Source: Actinophytocola sp.
Lineage (GTDB): Bacteria > Actinomycetota > Actinomycetes > Mycobacteriales > Pseudonocardiaceae
Assembly: GCA_009377385.1 (NCBI GenBank)
Contig: WHUD01000001.1
Span: 50,320 to 89,931, forward strand
Direction of reading: 5' to 3'
DNA: 39,612 nucleotides
Position 1 is the stretch's first letter, and each line of letters starts with the position of its first letter. This document shows, piece after piece, positions 1-11,086 of the stretch. Made by a program: the position numbers and the translations under genes. The notes beneath the pieces are model-generated. The model saw nothing but the letters and a program-made list of their open reading frames with translations. It did not search any database and was not told the DNA's origin.

Positions 1-677
1 GGGCGAAGCTGATGGTGGACATGGCGCACTTCGCCGGCCTGGTGGCGGCGGGGTTGCACCCGAATCCGGTGCCGTATGCCGACGTGGTGACCACGACGAC
101 GCACAAGACGTTGGGTGGTCCGCGTGGTGGGGTGATCCTGTGCCGGTCCGAGTTGGCGAAGAAGATCAATTCGACGGTGTTCCCGGGTCAGCAGGGTGGC
201 CCGCTGGAGCATGTGATCGCGGCGAAGGCGGTCGGGTTCAAGATCGCGGCGGGTGCGGAGTTCGCCGAGCGCCAACAGCGGGTGCTCGACGGTGCCCGGA
301 TCCTGGCGGAGCGGCTCTCGGCGCCCGACTGCGCCGACAACGGCGTGAAGGTGCTCACCGGGGGCACCGATGTGCACCTGGTGCTGGTGGATCTGGTCAA
401 CTCGGAGCTGGATGGCCGTCAGGCCGAGGACCGGCTGCACGAGATCGGCATCACGGTGAACCGTAACGCCGTGCCGTTCGACCCGCGCCCGCCGATGGTG
501 ACCTCCGGGCTGCGGATCGGCACCCCCGCCCTCGCCACGCGCGGATTCGACAACGCCGACTTCACCGAGGTCGCCGACATCATCGCCACCGCACTCCGGC
601 CAGAGCCCGACCTGGCCGCACTCCGCTCCCGCTGTGCCGCGCTCGCGGCGAAGCACCCGCTCTACCCCTCGCTCTAG
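1..677 (+). CDS. glyA: Serine hydroxymethyltransferase, C-terminal part (5' end outside window)
   Basis: This enzyme interconverts glycine plus 5,10-methylene-THF and serine in the cytosol, using PLP. The frame is open from the first bases (codons begin at position 3), so the gene starts left of the window; the Met at position 12 is internal ([15 protein letters not shown]). The PLP-lysine motif [14 protein letters not shown] is present, followed by the family's C-terminal domain ([25 protein letters not shown]). About 225 of the usual 420 or so residues are visible. It lies 33 bp before the formaldehyde dehydrogenase gene, at the head of a betaine-degradation gene run. There it probably condenses glycine from sarcosine with a methylene-THF unit to give serine for SdaA. 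Family assignment is certain; the catabolic role is inferred from neighbours. Confidence 0.97.
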   Translation, partial: AKLMVDMAHFAGLVAAGLHPNPVPYADVVTTTTHKTLGGPRGGVILCRSELAKKINSTVFPGQQGGPLEHVIAAKAVGFKIAAGAEFAERQQRVLDGARILAERLSAPDCADNGVKVLTGGTDVHLVLVDLVNSELDGRQAEDRLHEIGITVNRNAVPFDPRPPMVTSGLRIGTPALATRGFDNADFTEVADIIATALRPEPDLAALRSRCAALAAKHPLYPSL

Positions 678-710
678 CTACCCAAAACGTTCAAGAAAGG
701 AAATCGTTCA

Positions 711-1796
711 GTGGCCCAGAAAGTTCAAGGCGTGGTCGCAGGCGTGGCCGGTGCGAAGGTCACCGTGGAGACGATCACGGTGCCGGACCCAGGTCCCGGT
801 GAGGCGCTGGTCGCGGTGCAGGCCTGCGGTGTCTGCCACACCGACCTGCACTACCGCGAGGGCGGGATCAGCGACGAGTTCCCGTTTCTCCTCGGACACG
901 AGGCCGCAGGTGTCGTCGAGGCGGTTGGCGACGGCGTGACCGACCTGGCCCCCGGTGACTTCGTCGTGCTGAACTGGCGCGCGGTGTGCGGGACCTGCCG
1001 TGCCTGCCGTCGTGGCGAACCGTGGTACTGCTTCGACACGCACAACGCGGCGCAGCCGATGACGCTCGCCGACGGCACCCCGCTGAGCCCCGCGCTCGGC
1101 ATCGGCGCGTTCGCCGAGAAGACCTTGGTCCACAGCGGACAGTGCACGAAGGTGGACCCCAGGGCCGGTGCCGAGGTCGCCGGGCTGCTGGGGTGTGGCG
1201 TGATGGCGGGCATCGGCGCCGCGATCAACACCGGGCAGGTAGGCCGAGGCGACAGCGTGGCCGTGCTCGGCTGCGGCGGCGTCGGCGATGCGGCGATCGT
1301 CGGTGCGAAGCTCGCTGGTGCCACCACCATCATCGCGGTCGACGTCGACACCAGGAAGCTGGAGTGGGCGCAGAGCATGGGCGCGACCCACGTGGTGAAT
1401 GCCCGCACCGGCGACGCGGTCGAGTCGATTCGCGAGCTCACCGGCGGTAACGGGGCCGATGTCGTGATCGACGCGGTCGGCATCCCTGAGACGTTCCGGC
1501 AGGCGTTCTACGCTCGGGACCTCGCGGGCACCGCGGTGCTCGTCGGCGTTCCCACCCCGGACCTCACCGTCGAGCTGCCGCTGATAGACGTGTTCGCCCG
1601 AGGCGGGGCGGTCAAGTCCTCCTGGTACGGCGACTGCCTGCCGAGCAGGGACTTCCCGATGCTGATCGACCTCTACCTGCAGGGCAGGCTGGACCTGTCG
1701 TCGTTCGTCACCGAGACCATCGGGCTGGACGACGTCGAAGAGGCCTTCGACAAGATGCACGACGGCAGCGTGTTGCGTTCGGTGGTAGTCCTGTGA
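711..1796 (+). CDS. mscR: S-(hydroxymethyl)mycothiol dehydrogenase (mycothiol-dependent formaldehyde dehydrogenase)
   Basis: A 361-residue zinc-dependent medium-chain dehydrogenase that oxidises the spontaneous formaldehyde-mycothiol adduct to S-formylmycothiol with NAD+. Visible are catalytic zinc ligands Cys42 (GVCHTD) and His63 (GHE), structural-zinc cysteines 93, 96, 99 and 107, and the nucleotide-binding turn VLGCGGVG. The stretches [20 protein letters not shown] and [10 protein letters not shown] are typical of the actinobacterial MscR/AdhE2 group rather than of glutathione-dependent enzymes. The start is GTG, preceded by aagaaagga. Its last bases overlap a possible GTG of the next frame. 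Betaine demethylation by the Rieske enzyme downstream releases free formaldehyde, which explains its place here. Mycothiol use points to an actinomycete host. Confidence 0.93.
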   Translation: MAQKVQGVVAGVAGAKVTVETITVPDPGPGEALVAVQACGVCHTDLHYREGGISDEFPFLLGHEAAGVVEAVGDGVTDLAPGDFVVLNWRAVCGTCRACRRGEPWYCFDTHNAAQPMTLADGTPLSPALGIGAFAEKTLVHSGQCTKVDPRAGAEVAGLLGCGVMAGIGAAINTGQVGRGDSVAVLGCGGVGDAAIVGAKLAGATTIIAVDVDTRKLEWAQSMGATHVVNARTGDAVESIRELTGGNGADVVIDAVGIPETFRQAFYARDLAGTAVLVGVPTPDLTVELPLIDVFARGGAVKSSWYGDCLPSRDFPMLIDLYLQGRLDLSSFVTETIGLDDVEEAFDKMHDGSVLRSVVVL

Positions 1797-1927
1797 GGGG
1801 CATGCACAATCCAGCCGATGGGGGCCGGCCGGAGCGCGCGGAGGGCGGCTCGCGGTGGCTGGATGCGAAGGACGACAACGGCGACCGTGCCCAGGACGTG
1901 CATGCACCGAGCATCGGGTCAGACACT

Positions 1928-2557
1928 GTGAGCGCGCGGATCGAGCGGGTCGTCACATCGGGCACGTTCTGTCTCGACGGCGGCAGCTGGGAGGTCGACA
2001 ACAACGTCTGGCTGATCGGTGACGACGACGAGGTGGTCGTCATCGACCCCGCCCACGACGCCGCCGCCGTACTGAACGCCATCGGCGATCGCGCGGTGGC
2101 CGCGGTGCTGTGCACCCACGGCCACAACGACCACATCAACGCGGTTGGCGACGTCGCGGCCAAGACAGCTGCCCCGGTGCTGATCCATCCGGACGACGAT
2201 GCGTTCTGGAGCACGGTCTACCCGGACCGGCAGCCCGACGGCTGGCTCGCGGACGGCCAGGAGATCACGGTCGCGGGCACCACCCTGCGGGTGTTGTGCA
2301 CCCCGGGACACACCTGGGGCTCGGTGTCGCTCTACGCGCCTGACCTGGCGGCGGTGTTCGGCGGCGACACCCTGTTCCAGGGCGGACCCGGCGCGACAGG
2401 CAGGTCCGGGTCGGACTTCCCGACGATCATCGAGTCCATCCGCGACCGCCTGCTCACCCTTCCGGCCGACACGACCGTCCACACCGGACACGGTCCGACC
2501 ACGACGATTGGCGCGGAAGCTCCGCACATCGACGACTGGATCTGCCGGGGCCAGTGA
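1928..2557 (+). CDS. MBL-fold metallo-hydrolase, candidate S-formylmycothiol hydrolase
   Basis: A 209-residue metallo-beta-lactamase-fold hydrolase with the full metal set: THGHNDH, the PGHTWGS histidine, the GGDTLF aspartate and the HTGHGP histidine. It resembles glyoxalase-II-type thioesterases. Proteins of this group commonly sit beside mscR in actinobacteria. Inference: it hydrolyses S-formylmycothiol, the MscR product, to formate and mycothiol; no residue here proves the substrate. The frame is open back to a GTG at 1793 that overlaps the mscR stop, but residues before VSARIERVVTSGTFCLDGG look non-coding. The GTG at 1928 gives the family's usual length. The ribosome site before 1928 is weak, so the longer start cannot be excluded. 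Confidence 0.85.
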   Translation: MSARIERVVTSGTFCLDGGSWEVDNNVWLIGDDDEVVVIDPAHDAAAVLNAIGDRAVAAVLCTHGHNDHINAVGDVAAKTAAPVLIHPDDDAFWSTVYPDRQPDGWLADGQEITVAGTTLRVLCTPGHTWGSVSLYAPDLAAVFGGDTLFQGGPGATGRSGSDFPTIIESIRDRLLTLPADTTVHTGHGPTTTIGAEAPHIDDWICRGQ

Positions 2558-2577
2558 CCGGCGCCGTTCGAGAACCC

Positions 2578-5172
<2,595 letters not shown>

Positions 5173-5191
5173 CATCTTTCACGGAGAAACG

Positions 5192-6346
5192 ATGACCGAC
5201 ACCTTCAGCGCCGAAAGCCCCGCCGAGGCGGGCAGCCTCATCCGTACCCTGCCCGGCAACACCTATGTCGACCCGGCGATCTTCGAGCTCGAGCAGATCA
5301 AGATCTTCGAGTCGATGTGGTTCTGTGCGGTCCGCAGCGCCGACCTGCCCAACCCAGGAGACTTCCGGACCGTCCAGATCGGACGGGAGAGCGTGCTCGT
5401 GACGCGATCACGGGACGGATCACTGCGGGCGTTCCTCAACATCTGCCGGCACCGAGGCGCACGGCTGTGCGTCGAGGAGACCGGCTCGGTGAAGCGGTCC
5501 TTCCAGTGCCCCTACCACGCCTGGACCTACGGGCTCGACGGGAAGCTGATCGCCGCACCCAACCTGCAGTCGATGCCCGACGTCGACCGCACCGAGTACG
5601 GCCTCAAGCCGGTGCACCTGCGGGAATGGCTCGGCTACGCCTGGCTGTGTCTCGCCGACGAGCCGCCGTCGTTCGTCGACACCGTGCACTCCGATGTCAC
5701 CGACAGGCTTGGCGGCGTCGAAGCGATCGAGAACTACGAGATCGACGAGCTGACGCTCGGCAGAAGGATCACCTACGACGTCAAGGCCAACTGGAAGCTG
5801 ATCATCGAGAACTTCATGGAGTGCTACCACTGCGCGACCATCCACCCCGAGCTTACCGAGGTCCTGCCGGAGTTCGCCGACGGCTACGCCGCGCAGTACT
5901 ACGTCGGTCACGGCGCCGCCTTCGGCGAGGACGTCGATGGGTTCACGGTGGACGGCTCCGAGGGCTTCGAGCGGCTGTCCGGCGTCACCGTCGAGCAGGA
6001 CCGCAGCTACTACGCGATCACCGTCCGCCCGCAGGTCTTCATCAACCTGGTGCCGGACCACGTGATCTTCCACCGGATGTTCCCGCTGGCCGCGGACCGC
6101 ACCCTCGTCGAGTGCGACTGGCTCTACGCGAAGGACGTCGTGGCAAGCGGTCGGGACGTCTCCCACTCGGTCGAGCTCTTCCACCGGGTGAACCAGCAGG
6201 ACTTCGACGCCTGCGAGCGGTGCCAGCCTGCCATGTCATCGCGCGCCTACGACAACGGCGGCGTGCTTGTCCCCTCCGAGCACCACATCGGGGAGTTCCA
6301 TGACTGGGTGCAGGGCTTGTTGACGGAAGGCGGTGCCACCCGATGA
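5192..6346 (+). CDS. gbcA: Rieske non-heme iron oxygenase, glycine betaine demethylase oxygenase subunit (GbcA-type)
   Basis: A 384-residue ring-hydroxylating-type oxygenase alpha subunit. The Rieske cluster ligands are Cys85-x-His87 (NICRHRGARLC) and Cys106-x2-His109 (CPYHAW). The mononuclear iron site is in NFMECYHCATIHPEL, with His213 and His218. In GbcA enzymes this chemistry removes one methyl of glycine betaine, giving dimethylglycine and formaldehyde. Context supports that use: dimethylglycine oxidase upstream, a BCCT betaine-type transporter downstream with a 4-bp ATGA overlap, and formaldehyde dehydrogenase three genes before. No GbcB-like ferredoxin reductase is visible in the window, so electrons must come from elsewhere. 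Other quaternary-amine oxygenases such as carnitine or stachydrine demethylases share the fold. Confidence 0.87.
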   Translation: MTDTFSAESPAEAGSLIRTLPGNTYVDPAIFELEQIKIFESMWFCAVRSADLPNPGDFRTVQIGRESVLVTRSRDGSLRAFLNICRHRGARLCVEETGSVKRSFQCPYHAWTYGLDGKLIAAPNLQSMPDVDRTEYGLKPVHLREWLGYAWLCLADEPPSFVDTVHSDVTDRLGGVEAIENYEIDELTLGRRITYDVKANWKLIIENFMECYHCATIHPELTEVLPEFADGYAAQYYVGHGAAFGEDVDGFTVDGSEGFERLSGVTVEQDRSYYAITVRPQVFINLVPDHVIFHRMFPLAADRTLVECDWLYAKDVVASGRDVSHSVELFHRVNQQDFDACERCQPAMSSRAYDNGGVLVPSEHHIGEFHDWVQGLLTEGGATR

Positions 6347-8010
6347 CCGCACCTGATCGCGCCACGGCTTCGGCGGCACGGCGCTCGATCGCCCCGAAGG
6401 TGTTCTGGCCGTCGGCGGCCCTTGTGGTCGCCTTCGTCGCGGCCACGGTGATCTCCCCGGGCTCGATGGCGTCCGCGATCAGCTCCGTCCAGGACTCGAT
6501 CATCGGCAACTTCGGCTGGTACTACACGCTCATCGTGAGCGGGTTCGTGGTGTTCGCGCTGACCGTGGGGCTGGGCCGTTCCGGCGACATCACGCTCGGC
6601 CCGGACGACGAGGAGCCGGAGTTCCGACGCAGCTCGTGGTTCGCGATGCTGTTCGCCGCTGGTATGGGCATCGGGCTGGTGTTCTGGGGCGTCGCCGAGC
6701 CGTTGAACCACTTCGTGAGTCCGAAGCCCGGTGTTGGCGGCACGCCGGACGACCTCGCCCAGGAGTCCCTTGTGCAGAGCTTCTTGCACTGGGGCCTGCA
6801 TCCGTGGGCGATCTACGTGGTCGCCGGGCTGGCGATCGCCTACGCGATCCACCGCAAGAACCGTCCGATCTCCGTCCGCTGGGTGCTGGAGCCCCTGCTC
6901 GGGAACCGGGTCAACGGCTGGGTCGGCGACGTCATCGACATCGCCGCGATCGTGGGCACCTTGTTCGGCGTCGCCACCTCGCTCGGTCTCGGCGTGCTGC
7001 AGATCGCGTCCGGGCTGAGCTTCCTCGGTCTCGTCTCCGACCCGGGCAACTGGACCTACATCATCCTGATCGGCGGCATCACGGCGCTGGCCGTGTTCTC
7101 GGTCGTCACCGGCGTGAAACGCGGCATCAAGTGGCTATCCAACATCAACATGGTGCTCGCAGGCGTGCTGCTGCTTTTCGTCCTCGTCGCGGGGCCGACC
7201 GCGTTCATCCTGTCCGAGACCGTGCAGTCCGTCGGGCTCTATCTGCAGAACCTGATCCAGGCGAGCTTCGACACCACCGCGCTGCAAGGCGCGGCAGGAC
7301 AGGACTGGCAGGCGGGCTGGACCGCGTTCTACTGGGGCTGGTGGATCTCCTGGGCGCCGTTCGTCGGTGTGTTCATTGCCCGCATCTCGCGGGGCAGGAC
7401 CGTCCGTGAGTTCGTGACCGGCGTGCTCGTCGTGCCCACCGTCGTCACCTTCCTCTGGTTCACCGCGTTCGGCGGCACCGCCCTGCACCGGGAGCTGTTC
7501 GGCGGCGGCGGACTCATCGAGGACGGCGCGGTCGACACCAACGGCGCCCTCTTCGGACTGCTCAGCGAGCTCCCGGCGGGAACAGCGCTTGTCGCCGGGT
7601 CGATCATTCTGATCGTGCTGTTCTTCGTGACGTCGTCGGACTCAGGCTCGCTGGTGGTCGACATGCTGGCCTCCGGCGGCGACGTCGATCCGCCCAAGTG
7701 GAGCCGGGTGTTCTGGGCCGTCCTTGAGGGGCTGGTCGCGATCGCGCTGCTGCTTGCTGGCGGGCTCACCGCGCTGCAGACGGTGTCGATCACGATCGCC
7801 ATGCCATTCAGCTTCGTGATGGTGGCGATGTGCGTGGCGACCTGGCGAGAGCTCAGCGCGGAGCGCCGCGCCCAACTCCGCCTCCAACGCAAGCTGCAGC
7901 GGGACGAGCTGACCGAACAGGTGTCGCAGAACCTCATCGACGAGGGCTGGACCACCCCGAATGGCACGGAGCACGCCACACCGGTAGCCGCCGTCGAGGA
8001 CAGGGTGTGA
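6343..8010 (+). CDS. BCCT-family betaine/choline/carnitine transporter
   Basis: A 555-residue integral membrane protein of the BCCT family, which imports quaternary amines with Na+ or H+. Roughly twelve hydrophobic segments run from about residue 15 to 500, ending in a charged cytoplasmic tail (RRAQLRLQRKLQRDE). Family hallmarks are the tryptophan-rich stretch YWGWWISWAPFVGVFIARIS, the GMGIGLVFWGVAEPL loop and FFVTSSDSGSLVVDMLASGG. It is translationally coupled to the betaine demethylase gene (ATGA), so glycine betaine is the likely substrate, though the sequence alone does not separate betaine from choline or carnitine. Its frame is intact, unlike the binding protein of the ABC transporter at 20799-23707. 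Confidence 0.93.
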   Translation: MTAPDRATASAARRSIAPKVFWPSAALVVAFVAATVISPGSMASAISSVQDSIIGNFGWYYTLIVSGFVVFALTVGLGRSGDITLGPDDEEPEFRRSSWFAMLFAAGMGIGLVFWGVAEPLNHFVSPKPGVGGTPDDLAQESLVQSFLHWGLHPWAIYVVAGLAIAYAIHRKNRPISVRWVLEPLLGNRVNGWVGDVIDIAAIVGTLFGVATSLGLGVLQIASGLSFLGLVSDPGNWTYIILIGGITALAVFSVVTGVKRGIKWLSNINMVLAGVLLLFVLVAGPTAFILSETVQSVGLYLQNLIQASFDTTALQGAAGQDWQAGWTAFYWGWWISWAPFVGVFIARISRGRTVREFVTGVLVVPTVVTFLWFTAFGGTALHRELFGGGGLIEDGAVDTNGALFGLLSELPAGTALVAGSIILIVLFFVTSSDSGSLVVDMLASGGDVDPPKWSRVFWAVLEGLVAIALLLAGGLTALQTVSITIAMPFSFVMVAMCVATWRELSAERRAQLRLQRKLQRDELTEQVSQNLIDEGWTTPNGTEHATPVAAVEDRV

Positions 8011-8013
8011 TCC

Positions 8014-10377
8014 GTGGCCAAGCGCCCTCCTGACCGAGATGTCGATGAGGACGCGCTGCGAGTCGTTGAGCCCGGCCATGCCGCGGCCGGGCTCACCGGC
8101 GTGCAGGTATCGCTCCGGCGAGGCTGGGAGCAGATGGGGATCGGCCGGACCGCCCGGACCTTGCCGCTGCTCAACCAACGAGCGGGGTTCGATTGTCCCG
8201 GCTGCGCGTGGCCGGACCCTCTCGCCGCCGATGGCGACCGGCGCAAGGCCGCCGAGTTCTGCGAGAACGGCGCCAAGGCCGTCGCCGAGGAGGCGACCAT
8301 CCGCCGGATCGGTGCCGACTTCTTCGCACGGCACTCGGTCGCCGAACTGGCCGAGCGCACCGACTACTGGCTCGGCCAGCAGGGACGGCTGACCCAGCCG
8401 ATGATCCTGCGCCATGGTGATGACCACTACCGGCCGATCGGCTGGGACGCGGCGTTCGACGTCATCGCGGAGAACCTGGCCGCGCTCGGTTCCCCGGACG
8501 AGGCGGCGTTCTACACGTCGGGCCGCACCAGCAATGAAGCGGCCTTCGCCTACCAGCTGCTGGTGCGGTGTTTCGGCACCAACAACCTCCCTGACTGCTC
8601 GAACATGTGCCACGAGTCCTCCGGCGCCGCGCTCACGGAGACCATCGGAGTAGGTACCGGGTCGGTTTCACTGTCCGATGTGGAGCACGCCGACCTGGTC
8701 CTTGTGCTCGGGCAGAACCCGGGCACCAACCACCCGCGAATGCTGTCGTCGTTGGAGCGGGTCAAACATCGTGGCGGCCGGATCGTGTCGGTCAACCCGC
8801 TGCCCGAGACCGGACTGCGACGGTTCAAGAATCCGCAGAACCTGAGCGGGATCGTGGGCAGCGGCACGGCGTTGGCGGACGAGTTCGCGCAGATCCGGAT
8901 CGGCGGCGACCTCGCCCTGCTGAAGGCGTTGAGCGGCTTGCTGGTGCTTGCCGACGACGAGGCGCCGGGCTGGGTACTCGACCACGAGTTCATCGAAAAG
9001 CACACGCACGCCTTCACGGAGTTCGCCGAGCAGGCACGGGACATCGACTGGGCCGCGACCGAACGGGCGACCGGGCTGGAGCGGCAGCAGATCGAGCGAA
9101 TCGCGCGCATGCTCGTCGAGTCCGACCGCACCGTTGTGTGCTGGGCGATGGGTCTGACCCAGCACAAGCAGGCGGTCGCGACCATCAGGGAAGTCGTCAA
9201 CCTGTTGCTGTTGCGGGGAATGATCGGCAAGCCGGGCGCCGGGGTGTGTCCGGTGCGGGGTCACTCCAATGTGCAGGGTGACCGCACCATGGGCATCTAC
9301 GAGAAGATGCCCGAGTCGTTCCTGCACGCGCTGGAGCGGGAGTTCGGCGTCACGGTGCCGCGTGCGCACGGCAGGGACACTGTCGAGGTGCTGCGGGGGA
9401 TGCACGAAGGCCGCATCAAGGCACTGGTCGCCATGGGCGGGAACTTCGCCGCCGCCACCCCGGACACCGAGGTCACTGAGCGGGCGCTGCGCGGCTGCGC
9501 GCTGACGGTGCACGTCTCGACGAAGCTCAACCGATCGCACGTCGTGCCGGGCAATACCGCGCTGATCCTGCCGACTCTCGGCCGCACCGAGCGGGACGGG
9601 CAGGAGTCGGGGGAGCAGTTCGTCACCGTCGAGGACTCGATGTCTGTGGTGCACGCCTCCCGTGGCAGGCTCCGTCCCGCGAGCGACCACCTGCTGTCCG
9701 AGGTGGCGATCGTCAGCAGGCTCGCTCGCCGGTTGCTCGGCGCGCAGCATCCCGTGCGGTGGGAGGAGTTCGAGCGCGACTACGACGTCATCCGCGACCA
9801 CATCGCGCGGGTGGTGCCAGGCTGCGAGGACTACAACCAGCGGGTGCGCCAGCCGGACGGGTTCGTCATGCCCCATCCGCCGAGGGACTCCCGCACCTTT
9901 CCTACGGAGTCGGGGAGGGCGAACTTCACGGTCAACGTGCCGGAACCGGTCGAGGTCCCGGATGGCAGGTTGCTGTTGCAGACGCTGCGCAGCCACGACC
10001 AGTACAACACCACGATCTACGGCCTGTCCGATCGGTACCGGGGCATCGAGGACGCCCGCCGCGTCGTGCTGGTCAACGCCGACGACATCGCCGCGCTCGG
10101 CTTCGCCGACGGGGACCTGGTCGACGTGGTCTCCGAATGGATGGCCGCGCACGGCGGCGTCGAGGAACGCCGCGCCAGCCGGTTCCGAATCGTGGCCTAC
10201 CCGACGGCGCGGGGCTGCGCCGCCGCCTACTACCCGGAGGCGAACCCGCTTGTGCCGCTCGGTGCGGTGGCGGAGAAGTCCAACACCCCGGTGTCGAAGG
10301 CGGTCGTCGTGCGGCTGGAACCCCAGAGCCAGTCTCGGCTCAGATCAGCGCGCGTATCGCCCGCTCGAAGCCGGTGA
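8014..10377 (+). CDS. Molybdopterin oxidoreductase, FdhF/YdeP-type formate dehydrogenase-like alpha subunit
   Basis: A 787-residue molybdenum or tungsten bis-MGD enzyme. NMCHESSG places Cys199 and the following His where formate dehydrogenases carry the metal-binding (seleno)cysteine and catalytic His. The N-terminus has only a CPGC pair (61 and 64) instead of the four-cysteine 4Fe-4S motif of classical FdhF, which is usual for the YdeP-like subfamily. Other landmarks are GRTSNEAAFAYQLLVRCFGT, LVLGQNPGTNHPRM and the C-terminal EKSNTPVSKAVVVRLEP. The last 14 residues extend past the usual family end and overlap the 3' end of gntR by 38 bp. It starts with GTG 3 bp after the transporter stop. 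Likely role: oxidising formate from PurU and MscR to CO2. The electron acceptor is unknown and no partner subunit is seen. Confidence 0.85.
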   Translation: MAKRPPDRDVDEDALRVVEPGHAAAGLTGVQVSLRRGWEQMGIGRTARTLPLLNQRAGFDCPGCAWPDPLAADGDRRKAAEFCENGAKAVAEEATIRRIGADFFARHSVAELAERTDYWLGQQGRLTQPMILRHGDDHYRPIGWDAAFDVIAENLAALGSPDEAAFYTSGRTSNEAAFAYQLLVRCFGTNNLPDCSNMCHESSGAALTETIGVGTGSVSLSDVEHADLVLVLGQNPGTNHPRMLSSLERVKHRGGRIVSVNPLPETGLRRFKNPQNLSGIVGSGTALADEFAQIRIGGDLALLKALSGLLVLADDEAPGWVLDHEFIEKHTHAFTEFAEQARDIDWAATERATGLERQQIERIARMLVESDRTVVCWAMGLTQHKQAVATIREVVNLLLLRGMIGKPGAGVCPVRGHSNVQGDRTMGIYEKMPESFLHALEREFGVTVPRAHGRDTVEVLRGMHEGRIKALVAMGGNFAAATPDTEVTERALRGCALTVHVSTKLNRSHVVPGNTALILPTLGRTERDGQESGEQFVTVEDSMSVVHASRGRLRPASDHLLSEVAIVSRLARRLLGAQHPVRWEEFERDYDVIRDHIARVVPGCEDYNQRVRQPDGFVMPHPPRDSRTFPTESGRANFTVNVPEPVEVPDGRLLLQTLRSHDQYNTTIYGLSDRYRGIEDARRVVLVNADDIAALGFADGDLVDVVSEWMAAHGGVEERRASRFRIVAYPTARGCAAAYYPEANPLVPLGAVAEKSNTPVSKAVVVRLEPQSQSRLRSARVSPARSR

Positions 10378-11014
10378 CGTGTTGCAGCGCCAGGTCCGCC
10401 GCCTTCTCCGCGTCGCCGTCGACGATTGCGGTGAGCAACGGGCCGTGCTCGCCGACGTGTCCGGCCATTCCGGACAGCCGTGGCGCGAACACGCACCAGA
10501 TGCGCGTCGCCAGGTTGTCGTAGCCGACGAGGGTGTCCTCAAGGAACGGGTTGTAGACGCAGTGGTAGATCGACCGGTGCACGTCGAGGTCCATCCGCAG
10601 CAGCGCGTCGTTGTCCTCGGCGCCCTCGGTGCCGTGGGTGGCGTCCAGCCGGTCCCGCAGCTCGGCGAGCGTGGCCCGGTCGGCGGCCGTCGCCCGCTCC
10701 GCTGCGGCCGACGCCGCCGGGGGCTCCAGCGCACGCCGCACCTCGGAGATGTGCGCGAGGTCGGCGATGTTGACGTCGGTGGCGAAGGTTCCTCGCCGGG
10801 GGAACGCGGCGACCAGCCGGTCGCTCGTCAGCCGCTTGAGCGCCTCCCTGATCGGCGTGCGGCCGCAGCCCAGCTCGCTGCTGAGCTGGTCCTCGTTGAT
10901 CGGCTCGCCCGGCTTGATGTCGAGCATCACCAGGCGGTCCCGAAGGACGCGGTACGCCTGCTCCGCCAACGAAATACCGGTCGCTGACAGCTCGGTGTTG
11001 ACCTGGGTTCTCAC
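10340..11014 (-). CDS. GntR-family regulator, FCD (FadR-like) subfamily
   Basis: A 224-residue transcription factor. The N-terminal winged helix (about 14-80) contains INEDQLSSELGCGRTPIREALKRL and the wing FPRRGTFATDV. The C-terminal all-helical FCD domain carries the metal or ligand histidines DLDVHRSI (His146), His190 and His212. The start is GTG with a weak ribosome site. It is divergent from soxB, and the gap contains a perfect 14-bp palindrome (11036-11049) that recurs in the purU promoter, so it probably represses sox, purU-fchA-folD and itself. The effector is not readable from sequence; a pathway intermediate such as sarcosine, dimethylglycine or glycine is plausible. Its 3' end overlaps the end of the convergent molybdoenzyme gene. 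Confidence 0.92.
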   Translation of the reverse strand: MRTQVNTELSATGISLAEQAYRVLRDRLVMLDIKPGEPINEDQLSSELGCGRTPIREALKRLTSDRLVAAFPRRGTFATDVNIADLAHISEVRRALEPPAASAAAERATAADRATLAELRDRLDATHGTEGAEDNDALLRMDLDVHRSIYHCVYNPFLEDTLVGYDNLATRIWCVFAPRLSGMAGHVGEHGPLLTAIVDGDAEKAADLALQHVTGFERAIRALI

Positions 11015-11026
11015 CTGACCTACTCT
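10998..11026 (+). promoter_or_regulatory. Candidate sigma70-type promoter of soxBDAG-sdaA
   Basis: TTGACC (10998-11003), a 17-bp spacer and TACTCT (11021-11026) make a reasonable -35/-10 pair facing soxB. The -35 lies inside the first codons of the divergent gntR. The predicted start near 11033 falls just before the palindrome at 11036-11049, a sensible place for a repressor roadblock. This is prediction from sequence only. Confidence 0.5.
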
Positions 11027-11035
11027 ACCTGACAG

Positions 11036-11049
11036 ACTGATATATCAGT
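11036..11049. promoter_or_regulatory. Palindromic operator between gntR and soxB
   Basis: actgatatatcagt is a perfect 14-bp palindrome in the 72-bp gntR-soxB gap. Its 12-bp core ctgatatatcag is repeated exactly at 24872-24883 ahead of purU, and I saw no other copy in the window. An AT-rich core in GC-rich DNA, and placement next to a GntR gene, fit a FadR-type operator acting on sox and on gntR itself. Confidence 0.78.
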
Positions 11050-11086
11050 AGTTGACCAAAGGGATGCCAGCAGAAGGAGTGCCGCG

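Noticed and set aside
708-1907. Long open frame on the minus strand opposite the formaldehyde dehydrogenase
   Set aside because: Translation is Arg/Val/His-rich without any motif; it mirrors GC3-biased codons of the real gene on the other strand.
1793-1927. N-terminal extension of the MBL hydrolase from the GTG overlapping the mscR stop
   Set aside because: The 45 extra residues look non-coding and the family starts at the SARIERVVTSGTF segment; kept as an alternative start only.
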